A DNA stretch of 64,000 nucleotides from Selaginella moellendorffii. Its lineage: Eukaryota; Streptophyta; Lycopodiopsida; Selaginellales; Selaginellaceae. The stretch lies in assembly GCF_000143415.4 (NCBI RefSeq), contig NW_003314359.1, forward strand, positions 475,437 through 539,436, given 5' to 3'. Below the pieces are notes generated by a model. It saw only the letters and a list, made by a program, of their open reading frames with translations, made no database searches and had not been told where the DNA came from. Shown here in pieces: positions 55,111 through 64,000 of the stretch (position 1 is the first letter of the stretch; each line of letters starts with the position of its first letter). The position numbers and the translations under genes are program-made.

Positions 55111-55769
55111 TGACTTGTATTATAATATTTATATGGGACATCCCACATTCATGAGTGCACAGGTGCACAGACACTTCATCCACATGTGCAGCAATGTCAT
55201 GTCCTCTTTTTTGCGTGATTCAATTTTTATGGAAATGTAAAGCATTATAAAATCTTGTTGTGAGTGATTAGTGATTGATTTTTGTATGGTTTTCTTGGCT
55301 CCTCGAGATTTTGGGGTACTTAACACTGGAAATACAAACTGATTGTACAATTATGTTTAAATTGCTATATAATAATTTCATGTGCAATTCAAAAAAATAA
55401 ATAAATTGTGCATGAGTTATACTATCAGATATTATTTATCATAGTTATGTCTTATTGAATGATGTTTGTATAATTTCTGTTTTGTTTTTTAAAAATTCTT
55501 TGGTACCTTACGATAGATTGAGAAATATCCTAGAATATATTCCTAATTAAAACTTTTGTTAATAGCCTTATAAAGTAATTGTCTTGGAATTTAAAATAGT
55601 AAAATTGGTCAGACGTGACGACCAACGAACCTTCCATTGAACTTTGGCAACCAGAAAAGACAAAATACACATTGATTTTGCTATTCAACATTGTAGGCTT
55701 GTACTTACTCGGCTTTCAAATTCTCCCTAGGAGTGCCACACGCGAAAAGCAACACCGTATTCCTTGGCA

Positions 55770-55776
55770 TATATAA
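55770..55776 (+). promoter_or_regulatory. TATA box of germin-like gene 1
   Basis: TATATAA 85 bp upstream of the ATG at 55861. Confidence 0.6.
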
Positions 55777-55860
55777 TCCCACAAATCTCCCCAGCACCAA
55801 TCCATTCCATCTCATTCATTCGATCAAAGCAATACAAGAGCTTGTGTGTCTATCGTAGCC

Positions 55861-56508
55861 ATGGCTGTATCTAAATCCATAATCTTCGTGTTCTTCACAT
55901 TCTTGGCCGTTTCCTTGGTTTCATCTGACCCAGATCCACTTCAAGACTTTTGCATTGGAGATCTAAGCGCCAGGCCGAGCATCAATGGCTTCCCATGCAG
56001 GAACGCGTCGCTCGTCACGGTGGACGACTTCATCTACAGCGGGCTCGTGAACTCCTCCAACACCACAAACATTGATCGCGCTGGCGCGACCTTTGGAACA
56101 GCACTGAGATTTCCGGGCCTCAACACTCTGGGACTCTCCATCGCCAGGCTCGATTTCCTTCCCGAGGGGATCATCCCTCCACACACCCATCCCAGAGCCT
56201 CGGAGATGGTGTACGTCGAGGAGGGGAGCGTCTACGCCGCCATTGTCACCGCGGACAACCGCTTGTTCGCTCGTGTGATGAGCAGGGGCGAGGTGATGGT
56301 GATCCCGCGCGGATTGATCCACTGGCAGATGAATGTCGGCCGGACGAACGCCAAGATCATCGCCACACTCAACTCCCAGTTCCCCGGAATCCAGTTTGTG
56401 GCGAGGTCCATGTTTGGGTCGCGGCCGGCGGTCCCTGACGAGGTGCTCGAGAAGACTTTCTTCTTGGACGCGGCTGCAATCGATCAAGTCCGATCCAACT
56501 TCTTGTGA
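55861..56508 (+). CDS. Germin-like protein 1
   Basis: Secreted cupin of the cell wall; family members bind manganese and some act as superoxide dismutase or oxalate oxidase. Single exon, 215 aa. The ATG at 55861 (context GCCATGGCT) gives a clean signal peptide (SKSIIFVFFTFLAVSLVSS); an in-frame ATG at 55846 is less likely. The Cys pair FCIGDL and FPC forms the N-terminal disulphide. Cupin box 1: PPHTHPRASEMVYVEEG (His, His, Glu ligands). Box 2: GEVMVIPRGLIHWQMNVG (His ligand). NAS, NSS and NTT sites could carry glycans. Very close to germin-like gene 2 at 61617-62276. Confidence 0.95.
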   Translation: MAVSKSIIFVFFTFLAVSLVSSDPDPLQDFCIGDLSARPSINGFPCRNASLVTVDDFIYSGLVNSSNTTNIDRAGATFGTALRFPGLNTLGLSIARLDFLPEGIIPPHTHPRASEMVYVEEGSVYAAIVTADNRLFARVMSRGEVMVIPRGLIHWQMNVGRTNAKIIATLNSQFPGIQFVARSMFGSRPAVPDEVLEKTFFLDAAAIDQVRSNFL

Positions 56509-57349
56509 TCCAACATTTTCTTGTTCTTTGTTCCGATATTCTTTTCGAAAACAATAAGAGATTGATTTAGGGTTCCTGGCCAGGGAGCTTTATCGTCTAA
56601 GAAGCAAGCCTTAGGGCCAATCGGCCACAACTGCTACGCGGCTAACAACGAAGGTAGTAGAAGAAAATTTCTCTCATTTTTTAATTTCCAGAAGCGGCGG
56701 GGAGTCGCATACGGATCATTTTCTTCTGAATGATTGTTTCTGATTCTTTTTCTTCCATTTATTTTGTGAATTTTGGCAAGAAGATGCTGTTGACATGAAC
56801 TGGGATGTTCGCCAGTGAGCCCCACGCACTTGGGTGGGAAATTTAGCAATCATGATGTGTGGTTTCTGGTCTACTTACGAAACCATCGCCTCTGGGTGAT
56901 ACTGGATTCGGCAAGAATTTGAAAATGTCCAGGATAACAACGTTTCTGGCATATCATTCTGCAACCCCAATGATTTGTGATTCCTTTTGTGACTTAATTC
57001 TTCCCTTTTGTCTATAAAAGTCCGTTGAAGAACTCGATTGAGAATCAGTGGAGCAAAGTGGATGCCACATTGTATCTATACTATAGACGGCGCCCTGGAT
57101 AAGGTATGAAGCAAGTGTATCCTCAAACAAAGCTAATGTACTTATTAAATGTTTATGTTTTGATTACATCCAATTTTGCTAAGAGCTTCCTTCCAGGCTT
57201 GGAGACGTTTTATTACACCAGAAGTTCAAGGAACGATTTTCAAGCAGGCAAGTTCCACTGTGTGTCGGTAGTTTGCTATTTAATGAGCTTTTGCAATCAC
57301 AGGAAACCATGCGTTCTCAAGTGGAATATCCGAACGCGTTGGGCAACGC
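56509..57349. other. Intergenic, no gene seen
   Basis: Contains the 3' flank of germin-like 1 and the upstream region of the EndoU gene; a leader intron of that gene is possible near 57250-57340. Confidence 0.45.
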
Positions 57350-58722
57350 GTGAGCGACATTTATGTTGAAGTAAGGCGACGAGATAGCATGTCTTCCAGG
57401 GTATCATCAGAAGAGGGAGCTATGGAAGGACTTCTCAAGGGACTTATCAACATTGGCATTGAAGCAGTGCAAGATTTTGCCGCTGGAAACCAAAATGCGG
57501 ACAATTCGCAGTCAAACGATCCAGATTCGAGAAAGGAGGAAGAGGCGCAACCGAGATCCAGGTGGGATAAGCACCCTCATACCAAGCATCAGCAGGTGAG
57601 ATTTATCTTTAGACTACATAGATCTAGCGAGTGCTCTTCTCTTCTTTTCGTTTCCAGGCACCAGATGAATACAAGCAAGCTTTCAAGAGGAATGCAAGCG
57701 ATCAGGACTATTCCGAAGGTGTAGACTCTTCGTCTATAAACCTCGAACCAACGGACGAGGAACTTAGTGACTACCGCGTTGCTTGCAGCCGGCTTTGGGA
57801 TCTCGACATCGACCGCCTTGTTCCTGGCCGTGACTACGAGATCGACTGCGGAGATGGGAAGAGAGTCTACAGCAAGGAGGATATGGCTTCCAACGAGCTC
57901 TTCAGATTTGTCAGCCAGGACGTTTTCAAAAGTCCAACTTACGCCAGGTTCTACGCGCTGCTGGACAACTATCACGCAGATCAGGATGTTGCAGAGGAGT
58001 TCTCGTCGAGGGAAGAGCAAGAACAGATAGCTTTCGTGGAAGAGATAAGCAGGACGGCTCCAATCCAGTACCTGTTCAAGTACCTGGTTGCAAGCCGGGC
58101 CATCCAGTCGGACAACTGGGAGGAGTTCAAGCGGATGCTCCAGCGGCTATGGTTCGATCTCTACAGGCGAGATAACACGAGAAACTCCTCTTCGGCGTTT
58201 GAGCACGTTTTTGTGGGAGAGATCAAAGACCGGGAGAACAACGATGAAGAAGTCTCCGGCCTCCACAACTGGATCCAGGTAGGCATTGTTCTTCTCAACT
58301 TCGTGACGGTCGTGATGGCTTTTTTTCCTCTCCTTGTAGTTCTACATTGAAGAAGCAAAGGGGAGCCTGGATTATCAAGGCTATATACTACCAAGGAGGC
58401 GCGGTGGTGACGAGGTAGAAAATGGTCCCAGAGTGTTCTTGTTTTAACAAACATCTCCACCTTTCTTTTTTTTGGAATTGTGCAGCCTGACTCGCATACC
58501 CGACTTGTCACAGTCCAGTTCACTTGGAATGGTGCTCGCAAGCCAGCGTCAAGCTCTTTCATTGGAGTGAGTCCCGAGTTTGAGCTAGCGCTCTATACTC
58601 TTTGCTTCTTCTGTGGTGACGAAGACAATCATTTGGTTCTGGGATCCTATGCTGTAAACGTGAAGTGCTACAGGTATGGAAGAAATCGAATTGGTTCAGT
58701 ATTTCCTATAGCTGAGGAATGA
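57350..58722 (+). CDS. EndoU-family endoribonuclease (XendoU-like)
   Basis: EndoU enzymes cut RNA after uridines with Mn2+, leaving 2',3'-cyclic phosphates. Exons: 57350-57595, 57658-58278, 58340-58414, 58486-58722 (392 aa; a later in-frame ATG lies at 57389). After a disordered N-terminus (SRKEEEAQPRSRWDKHPH) the domain reads SRLWDLDIDRLVPGRDYEID, SPTYARFYALLDNYHAD. The active site holds His in SAFEHVFVGEI, His in SGLHNWIQFYIEE and Lys in GARKPASSSFIGVSPEFELA. It ends CYRYGRNRIGSVFPIAEE. All three catalytic positions of XendoU appear intact. Not secreted: no signal peptide. It lies between two germin-like loci. Confidence 0.93.
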
Positions 58723-58834
58723 AAAGTTTCGTTTCTAAGTTTCTTCACACTTTTCTTTTTCGCGAGAAAAGATCAATCTCTTATTGTTTTTGAAAAAAGA
58801 ATAATTGAAAGAAATAATTATTGTTGGCTCGTAC

Positions 58835-59314
58835 AAAGTTGGATCGGACTTGATCGATCGCAACCGCGTCCAAGAAGGAAGTCTTATCGAGCACCTCGTC
58901 AGGAACTGCCGGCCGCAACCCAAACATGGACCTCGCCGAGTTGAGAGTGGCGATGGTCTTGGCATTTGTCCAGCCGACATTTATCTGCCAGTGGATCAAT
59001 CTGTGCAGGATCACCATCACCTCGCCCCTGTTCATCACCACTTCATCACACTAGCGAACAACGGTTGTCCGCGGTGACAATGGCGTCGTAGACGCTCCCC
59101 TCCTCGACGTACACCATCTCCGAGGCTCTGGGATGGGTGTGTGGAGCCTGGAGGGGATGATCCCCTCGGGAAGGAAATCGAGATGCAGAGTATTGAGGCC
59201 GGGATGTGCGAAAGGAAGATCGCGCCGGAGCGATCCATGTTTGTGGTGTTGGAGGAGTTCACGAGAGATGAAGTCGATGCTCGTGGCGAAGAATATAATT
59301 TTGGATACAGCCAT
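58835..59314 (-). pseudogene. Germin-like protein pseudogene
   Basis: Minus strand copy of the flanking germin-like genes with at least three frame changes: MAVSKIIFF at the start (59314), HLDFLPEGIIP near 59180, WCTSRRGAS (out-of-frame copy of the cupin box) near 59110, then in another frame RGEVMVILHRLIHWQINVGW near 59010 and PAVPDEVLDKTSFLDAVAID near 58890. Parts of the first third and the stretch between the cupin boxes are deleted. Confidence 0.9.
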
Positions 59315-61616
59315 ATCGTTTGGCTACGATAGGGATAGAATTGATCACACAGGCTTTGATTGAATGAATGAGATGGAATGGAGTGGTGCTTGGGAGATTA
59401 GTTCTTTATACATACCAAGGAGTTTCGTAGAAGAGTTCAAAGTTAATTTTGTCTCTTCTTGGTTCTTTATACCTTAAAATAAATTGGTGTGTTCAACATT
59501 TATTTTATGAGTTAAAACATCTTAGTCAGCCAACATTTTTATTCGACAGAATCTATTGAAAATAAAATTTGTATGTTAAAATGCTTAAGACTATAAAAAA
59601 AAAGTTTGTGTTGCATGTTGATTTCACATGCGTATGAATGCAAAGCAACATAACTCTGGATGCTCACTTATTTTTCATTGGAGACAATGATCTTGCTGAT
59701 AGATTTTAATTATCTTATATTCCCCGATAAGTAGTGTCATAGAAGTACCCATGAAAACAAGTTGGTAAAGCCACGTCAATTTATTTGTCATATTAGCATT
59801 TTATTTTTTGTTTTATAAATTTGATTTATCCACTGATAGCTAAACCAAATATTGTTCCAAAAGAGCACTAGCCATGAACCTCCACACACTGGCCACTGCT
59901 CACTACCAGCTATGCCAATACAGCAACACCATTGCCACATTAGAGCACTTAAATTACAGCTTTTGACATTGCCATGGCAATCAAGTTCTTCACAAAGAAC
60001 AAAGGTTTGATTCAGAGGAGTAGAATCCTAAAGTAACAATAAGTGCTTGAAGAGATTATCAACATTTTGATAAAGATTGTGTGATCCTACTGCTAGGCAG
60101 TGTGCTTGATACAATTGAGCTAAAAACACAGTATAACCTTGAGCAGTAAAGTGTTGTGGCCATGATTGAGGCATTGACTCTTGGGAAGTTTAGGGAGGTG
60201 CTTGTCACTTTCAAGAGTGTGGTGATGAAAGTCAAGGTGGTGTTGCCTCTTGCCTATGTTTTGCACATTTTTGTATATGTCAAATTTCATGGATCGTGAA
60301 TTGAATTGAATCATTCAAAGTAGATGACATGGTTTCATATATGTAAAAAGTGTTTGTCTTATTCAAATTTTATAATGCACCATTTTGATTAATATTATAG
60401 TAATCAATTCTGATTTTGTGCATAATATTTTATGTGCAATTGAAAACAAAAAAAAAGGAATCTGCACATATATAAATAAAAGATGCACCCATGTGCAATT
60501 ACACATTTGTTGCCATACTTTAGTACTACTCTTGAAACTCCAAAAAGCACTTTTATAGATTTTATACATCAATATGAAATTAAAATGCTTTAGGGTATCA
60601 TCTCATCTCTTTAAAAACTGTGATAGAAAAAATAATATAAAAGAACCTATATTACCTAGATATACACACAAATCCAACTGGCAATAAGAAAAGAATTTTT
60701 TTCAAACATTGTGTTCTTGTCATATCCTTGATTTACTTACTGGTGCTAAGGATCTCTATTACTTCATCTGCACTTATGTACTAAATATTCTTAGAATATC
60801 TCTAAATTCCATCTTTTATCTAATTCTTTTATAATCAAGGTTTAATGCTAAAAATTATGTTTATGTTTGTAAATCCAAATTGACTGATAGATGTGCTCAA
60901 ATGATCTTGCACTCCTCCACCTTTAGCCAACATTGCTACAAATAGATTTAATCACTGCCATGTGAGGTAAATGTCATACTATGGATTAAAGCATTTTATT
61001 TGTAACAACTTTTCTTTGACTGCAAAGCTCAATAAGTCCAAGCTAGATAATTTGAAGCTAGATTATTTGATCTTGCTGAGATCAATAGAATGCACTGAGG
61101 TTTGAAATTTCTTGTTCTCCCTAATTGTTTACATACTTGTGCTTGAGTGTTCTACAATTAATAACAAATAAAAATTATTATAGCCTAGAATTATTTTTTC
61201 AAATAGGAATAGTTCATCTATTTAGAATACAAATAAATACTAGTGCAATATAATTTTAAAATAAATAATAAAAATAATTAACTACATATAATCTATCCTT
61301 TCAAACCATTCTAACTTATAAAAAAATTGTTATATCAAAATATCTATAGTATCCTTAATTCTAATGAAAAAGAGAAAATTAATTTCTTGTAGGAACACTT
61401 TAAAAAAGGCTTTTAAGGGTAATAAACATTAATATTGAAAAAAAAGTCGAACCAATTAAAAGTTTTTGGATATGAATTTTAAATAACAAAAATAAATTAT
61501 ATAACAAAACTTGCTAATCCTCTTAAATTATTTTCAGATAGAAAAAAATAATTAAAAAGGAGAAACAAAACCGAGTTTGAATGTGCATTCAGTTTGGAAG
61601 ATCAAAGAAGATTAAA
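59315..61616. other. AT-rich intergenic DNA, no gene seen
   Basis: 2.3 kb of AT-rich sequence without supported genes, tRNAs or terminal repeats. Confidence 0.55.
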
Positions 61617-62276
61617 TCAAGCAAACACGGATCGGACCTGAGTGATGGTAGTGTTGTCGATAAAAAAGGTCTTTTCTAGCACCTCGTCGGGCACTTGGGG
61701 GCTCGATCCAAACATGGACCTCCCTATAAATTGCGTCCCCGCGAGCTGAGAGTTGAGCGCAGCAATGACCTTGGCATTGTTCCTGCCGACATTCATCTGC
61801 CAGTGGATCAATCCACGCGGAATTACCATCACCTCGCCTCTGCTCAGCACCTGTGCAAACAAGCGGTTGTCCGCGGTGACAATGGCGGCGTATACGCTCC
61901 CCTCCTCGACGTACACCATCTCCGTGGCCCTGGGATGGGTGTGTGGCGCGATAATCCCCTCGGGTAGCAAGTCGAGCCTGGCCATGGAGAGGCCAAGGGT
62001 GTTGATCCCGGGGAACCTCAGCACGGTTCCAAACACTGCGCCCGCGCGATTCATGGCGGTGATGTTGGCCGGATTCACCATTTCCCTGTAGATGAAGTCC
62101 TCCACCGTGACGCTGGACGCGTTCCTGCATGGGAAGCCATTGACGCCCGGTGATGCGGTGAGATCCGCGACGCAAAAGTCTTGGAGTGGATCTGGGTCGG
62201 AGACCACTGCGCTGGCCAAGAATGCGATGATCATGGTGCTCAGAAGCAGGATTGACGAAGCGGGCGCCATGGCCAT
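61617..62276 (-). CDS. Germin-like protein 2
   Basis: Single exon, 219 aa. The ATG at 62276 (second ATG at 62270) gives a signal peptide (SILLLSTMIIAFLASAVVS). Disulphide pair FCVADL and FPC; cupin box 1 IIAPHTHPRATEMVYVEEG; box 2 GEVMVIPRGLIHWQMNVG; C-terminus VPDEVLEKTFFIDNTTI. Most of the protein is identical in pattern to germin-like 1, so the two plus the pseudogene are a recent local family with one inverted member. The TATA box is at 62421-62427. Confidence 0.95.
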   Translation of the reverse strand: MAMAPASSILLLSTMIIAFLASAVVSDPDPLQDFCVADLTASPGVNGFPCRNASSVTVEDFIYREMVNPANITAMNRAGAVFGTVLRFPGINTLGLSMARLDLLPEGIIAPHTHPRATEMVYVEEGSVYAAIVTADNRLFAQVLSRGEVMVIPRGLIHWQMNVGRNNAKVIAALNSQLAGTQFIGRSMFGSSPQVPDEVLEKTFFIDNTTITQVRSVFA

Positions 62277-62420
62277 GGATCTAAAACTCGAGCTCCCTGG
62301 AACGAGGATTCTCAAAGCAAGCTCGATAAGCTCTGGAACAATTGGGACGAGATCAAATGATATGAGGATGGATGAATGAAATTGGAAGAATGAATGAAAA
62401 TTGTGGTGAGAAGGATAGGC

Positions 62421-62427
62421 TTTTATA
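62421..62427 (-). promoter_or_regulatory. TATA box of germin-like gene 2
   Basis: TATAAAA on the minus strand, 145 bp upstream of the ATG. Confidence 0.6.
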
Positions 62428-62724
62428 CTGAGCAATTGGGATGCTACCATACAACACGCAAGGGAGAAATTCAGTGAAGTGAGCCTACATTTTTGTTTTA
62501 TCTTGTGTAGCAATTTTGAGGAGAACTCTTCTCCTCTGACCATATCACTGTCAAATTTAACTGCATGGAGTCCACACTCTTCAATGACTTTGACATGGTC
62601 TTATACACTGTGTTTGTTTATGTTTGGTCGTTGTTGTCTAATCTCCCTATACAATAGTTAAGATCTGAAATATCTTTTCTAATCAATCTTGTTTTCTTTA
62701 ATGCCAGAACATCAAACAATATAG

Positions 62725-63413
62725 TCATCTTTGCCAGCACCATTTCCTCCTCCTTTGGAATCTCCTCACCTGGTACGCGTAGCCAAGCACGCCAAACACA
62801 ATCGCGGCCACGAAGATGAATCTCAGCACCTTTCTCCTGCTGAGCCCCACGCCTAGAAATCCCAACAGCGGCCTCCCCGGGAGATAGGATCGCAACCGGC
62901 TTAGGTGGGAGGAGCGGGAAGGATGAGGCGACTTGGATCTTCGCCTCGGCCTCCCTCTCTACAAGTTTCTTTCGTTATGCAAACAATGTGTCGAGGTTTT
63001 CTCTTCTTACCCTTTTCCTCTCGGGAGCTGGCTTGGGTGGCGTCTCGGTGGCGACTTGGACATGCCGGTGGCCTCCTCCGAGCTCTGCGTGTTTTTGCAG
63101 AGCCATGCCCAGATAGTACTCCTTGAGCTGGTTCTGCAAGTTAGACATGGCAATGGGGGATCATACATCGATTGAATCTCAATGCTTGACGAAAGAGGAA
63201 GGATTTGAAAGCTTGGAGTGGATTCTAGGAAAAAGAAGAGGAGGACAAGAGCGAGGGAGAGATTTACGCTACCTTTGGAGGCAATTCCACCTTGTGTTGC
63301 TGGAGCCATCGAATCAAGTCCGTCTTCTTCATGCTCATGAGGCGCTTCTCGGTCACGGCCGACGGAGAGGTGAGCTTCTCCTCCCCAGCGGATCGATTTG
63401 GAACAATCCTCAT
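62725..63413 (-). CDS. HeH/LEM-like membrane protein
   Basis: Three exons join in phase: 63273-63413, 63011-63133, 62725-62958 (165 aa). Residues 25-65 read KKTDLIRWLQQHKVELPPK joined to NQLKEYYLGMALQKHAELGG, the pattern of the helix-extension-helix (HeH/LEM/SAP-like) domain used by inner-nuclear-membrane and chromatin proteins. A very basic linker follows (RRGRPRRRSKSPHPSRSSH), then one membrane span (VLRFIFVAAIVFGVLGYAY) and a basic tail. I infer an inner nuclear membrane or ER protein binding DNA/chromatin. The end may be altered if the GTGAGG at 62779 is used as a donor. Confidence 0.6.
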
Positions 63414-63602
63414 CGCCCTTCGCTTTTTTTTCCCCTCTTCCCGGGAAAAAGAAAATCAAACAGTTACGAAAGTTAGCCTCGCACCACAAGAGTCTCGAAC
63501 CCAAATCCAGTTTCAAAAAGAAAAAAAATAAAATTTGGCAGAGCACAAAAATTTGGTTCAGTCAGGAAGATCGTGAAGATGGTCACTGGATGATCGTGAT
63601 CG

Positions 63603-64000
63603 CTATGCTGGATAGTTCTCGGCGGAGGTAACCAGGGGGCAAAACATGTTGAGAGAGTCGCAGCCCAGGACGTCCTTGTACTCCCTGTGGATCCAAAACT
63701 GGTCATAGACTTCGCCATCGCGGCTCTTCTTGTACTCGAACAGCAGCGACGAGCGATTGAACGAGGTGAGCTTGGTGTAGCCAAAGTCGCAGTCCTGATT
63801 CAAGCTCCACGATGGCTTGCTCTCCGGGAACTGGCTCAGCCAAAACCCGCCGCCTCCCGCAACTACGTGAATGGTCCCGTTGAAAGTCCCGGAGTAGAAA
63901 TCTTTCTCGTCACTGGCAAGAACTTGCTGCACGATGGAGAAGCGCCAAGTATGAGAGAAGATCCAGCTATGGACAAAAACACGAAAGCACTCACGTTATA
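63603..64000 (-). CDS. Purple acid phosphatase, C-terminal part (5' part beyond window)
   Basis: Last coding exon 63603-63926 (QVLASDEKDFYSGTFNGTIH) plus the 3' end of the previous exon (63995-64000, ending before GTGAGT). The peptide GTIHVVAGGGGFWLSQFPES, LNQDCDFGYTKLTSFNRSSL, YKKSRDGEVYDQFWIHREYK and DVLGCDS is the C-terminal region of the large plant purple acid phosphatases (PAP1/24/27 group). The first His (TIHVV) may be the last metal-site-proximal residue; most metal ligands lie outside. It ends CPLVTSAENYPA. Confidence 0.88.

Noticed and set aside
60080-60130. tRNA-like piece (minus-strand TAGCTCAATTG and a short stem)
   Set aside because: The A-box-like word is present but no acceptor stem or B box can be paired at the right distance; the region is AT-rich.
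1-64000. CRISPR arrays, insertion sequences, phage or bacterial operons
   Set aside because: Spliced eukaryotic genes throughout; no array of spaced repeats and no transposase with terminal repeats seen.

Overview
The window is nuclear DNA of a seedless vascular plant, most likely the lycophyte Selaginella (probably S. moellendorffii). Reasons: genes are tightly packed with mostly 45-70 bp introns, several long pentatricopeptide (PPR) genes are nearly intronless, the proteins are plant-type (oxidosqualene cyclase, class III peroxidase, arogenate dehydratase, germin-like proteins), and one gene resembles a sperm/cilium family, which fits a plant with swimming sperm. The species call is inference. 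A run of exactly 100 N (6029-6128) marks an assembly gap inside a gene.

Layout. 1-1842 (-): 5' half of a cycloartenol-synthase-type gene. 2106-3560 (-): dead PPR gene. 3619-3780 (-): U1 snRNA. 4098-8067: small signal-peptide/membrane protein, a tiny split ORF, a catalytically altered aldo-keto reductase and a convergent coiled-coil gene. 9056-10159 (-): class III peroxidase. 10810-12616 (+): TEX47-like gene, then an unknown single-exon ORF. 12.6-16.3 kb: decayed DNA. 16.3-17.1 kb (+): damaged PIGF copy. 17995-19599 (-): myristoylation-type glutaredoxin-like protein. 21090-22806 (-): exostosin GT47. 23508-24959: TIM8 and a chloroplast protein sharing one short promoter. 25130-25291 (+): second U1 snRNA. 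25405-26289 (-): DGAT3-like 2Fe-2S protein. 26753-28870 (+): casein kinase 1. 28944-33663: frameshifted PPR gene overlapping tail-to-tail with an LRR receptor-like protein. 34374-37216 (-): PPR-DYW protein with an N-terminal PDF motif. 37444-45040 (-): glutamine synthetase, ESCRT-III VPS2, DRG1 GTPase and arogenate dehydratase, head-to-tail. 45051-48922: PPR gene divergent from a RIN13-like gene. 49426-50908 (-): 2-oxoglutarate dioxygenase. 51.9-52.8 kb: doubtful coiled-coil gene. 53-55.8 kb: AT-rich DNA with an LRR remnant. 55846-62276: two germin-like genes, one dead germin-like copy and an EndoU ribonuclease. 62725-63413 (-): HeH/LEM-like membrane protein. 63603-64000 (-): 3' end of a purple acid phosphatase.

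Most neighbours are unrelated housekeeping genes. The shared themes are organelle RNA processing (four PPR loci, only two with undamaged frames), local duplication with decay (germin-like, U1, LRR) and very short shared promoters carrying telo-box motifs. Exon borders were placed by hand from GT/AG (once GC/AG) sites, reading phase and family similarity; no alignment or transcript data were available.
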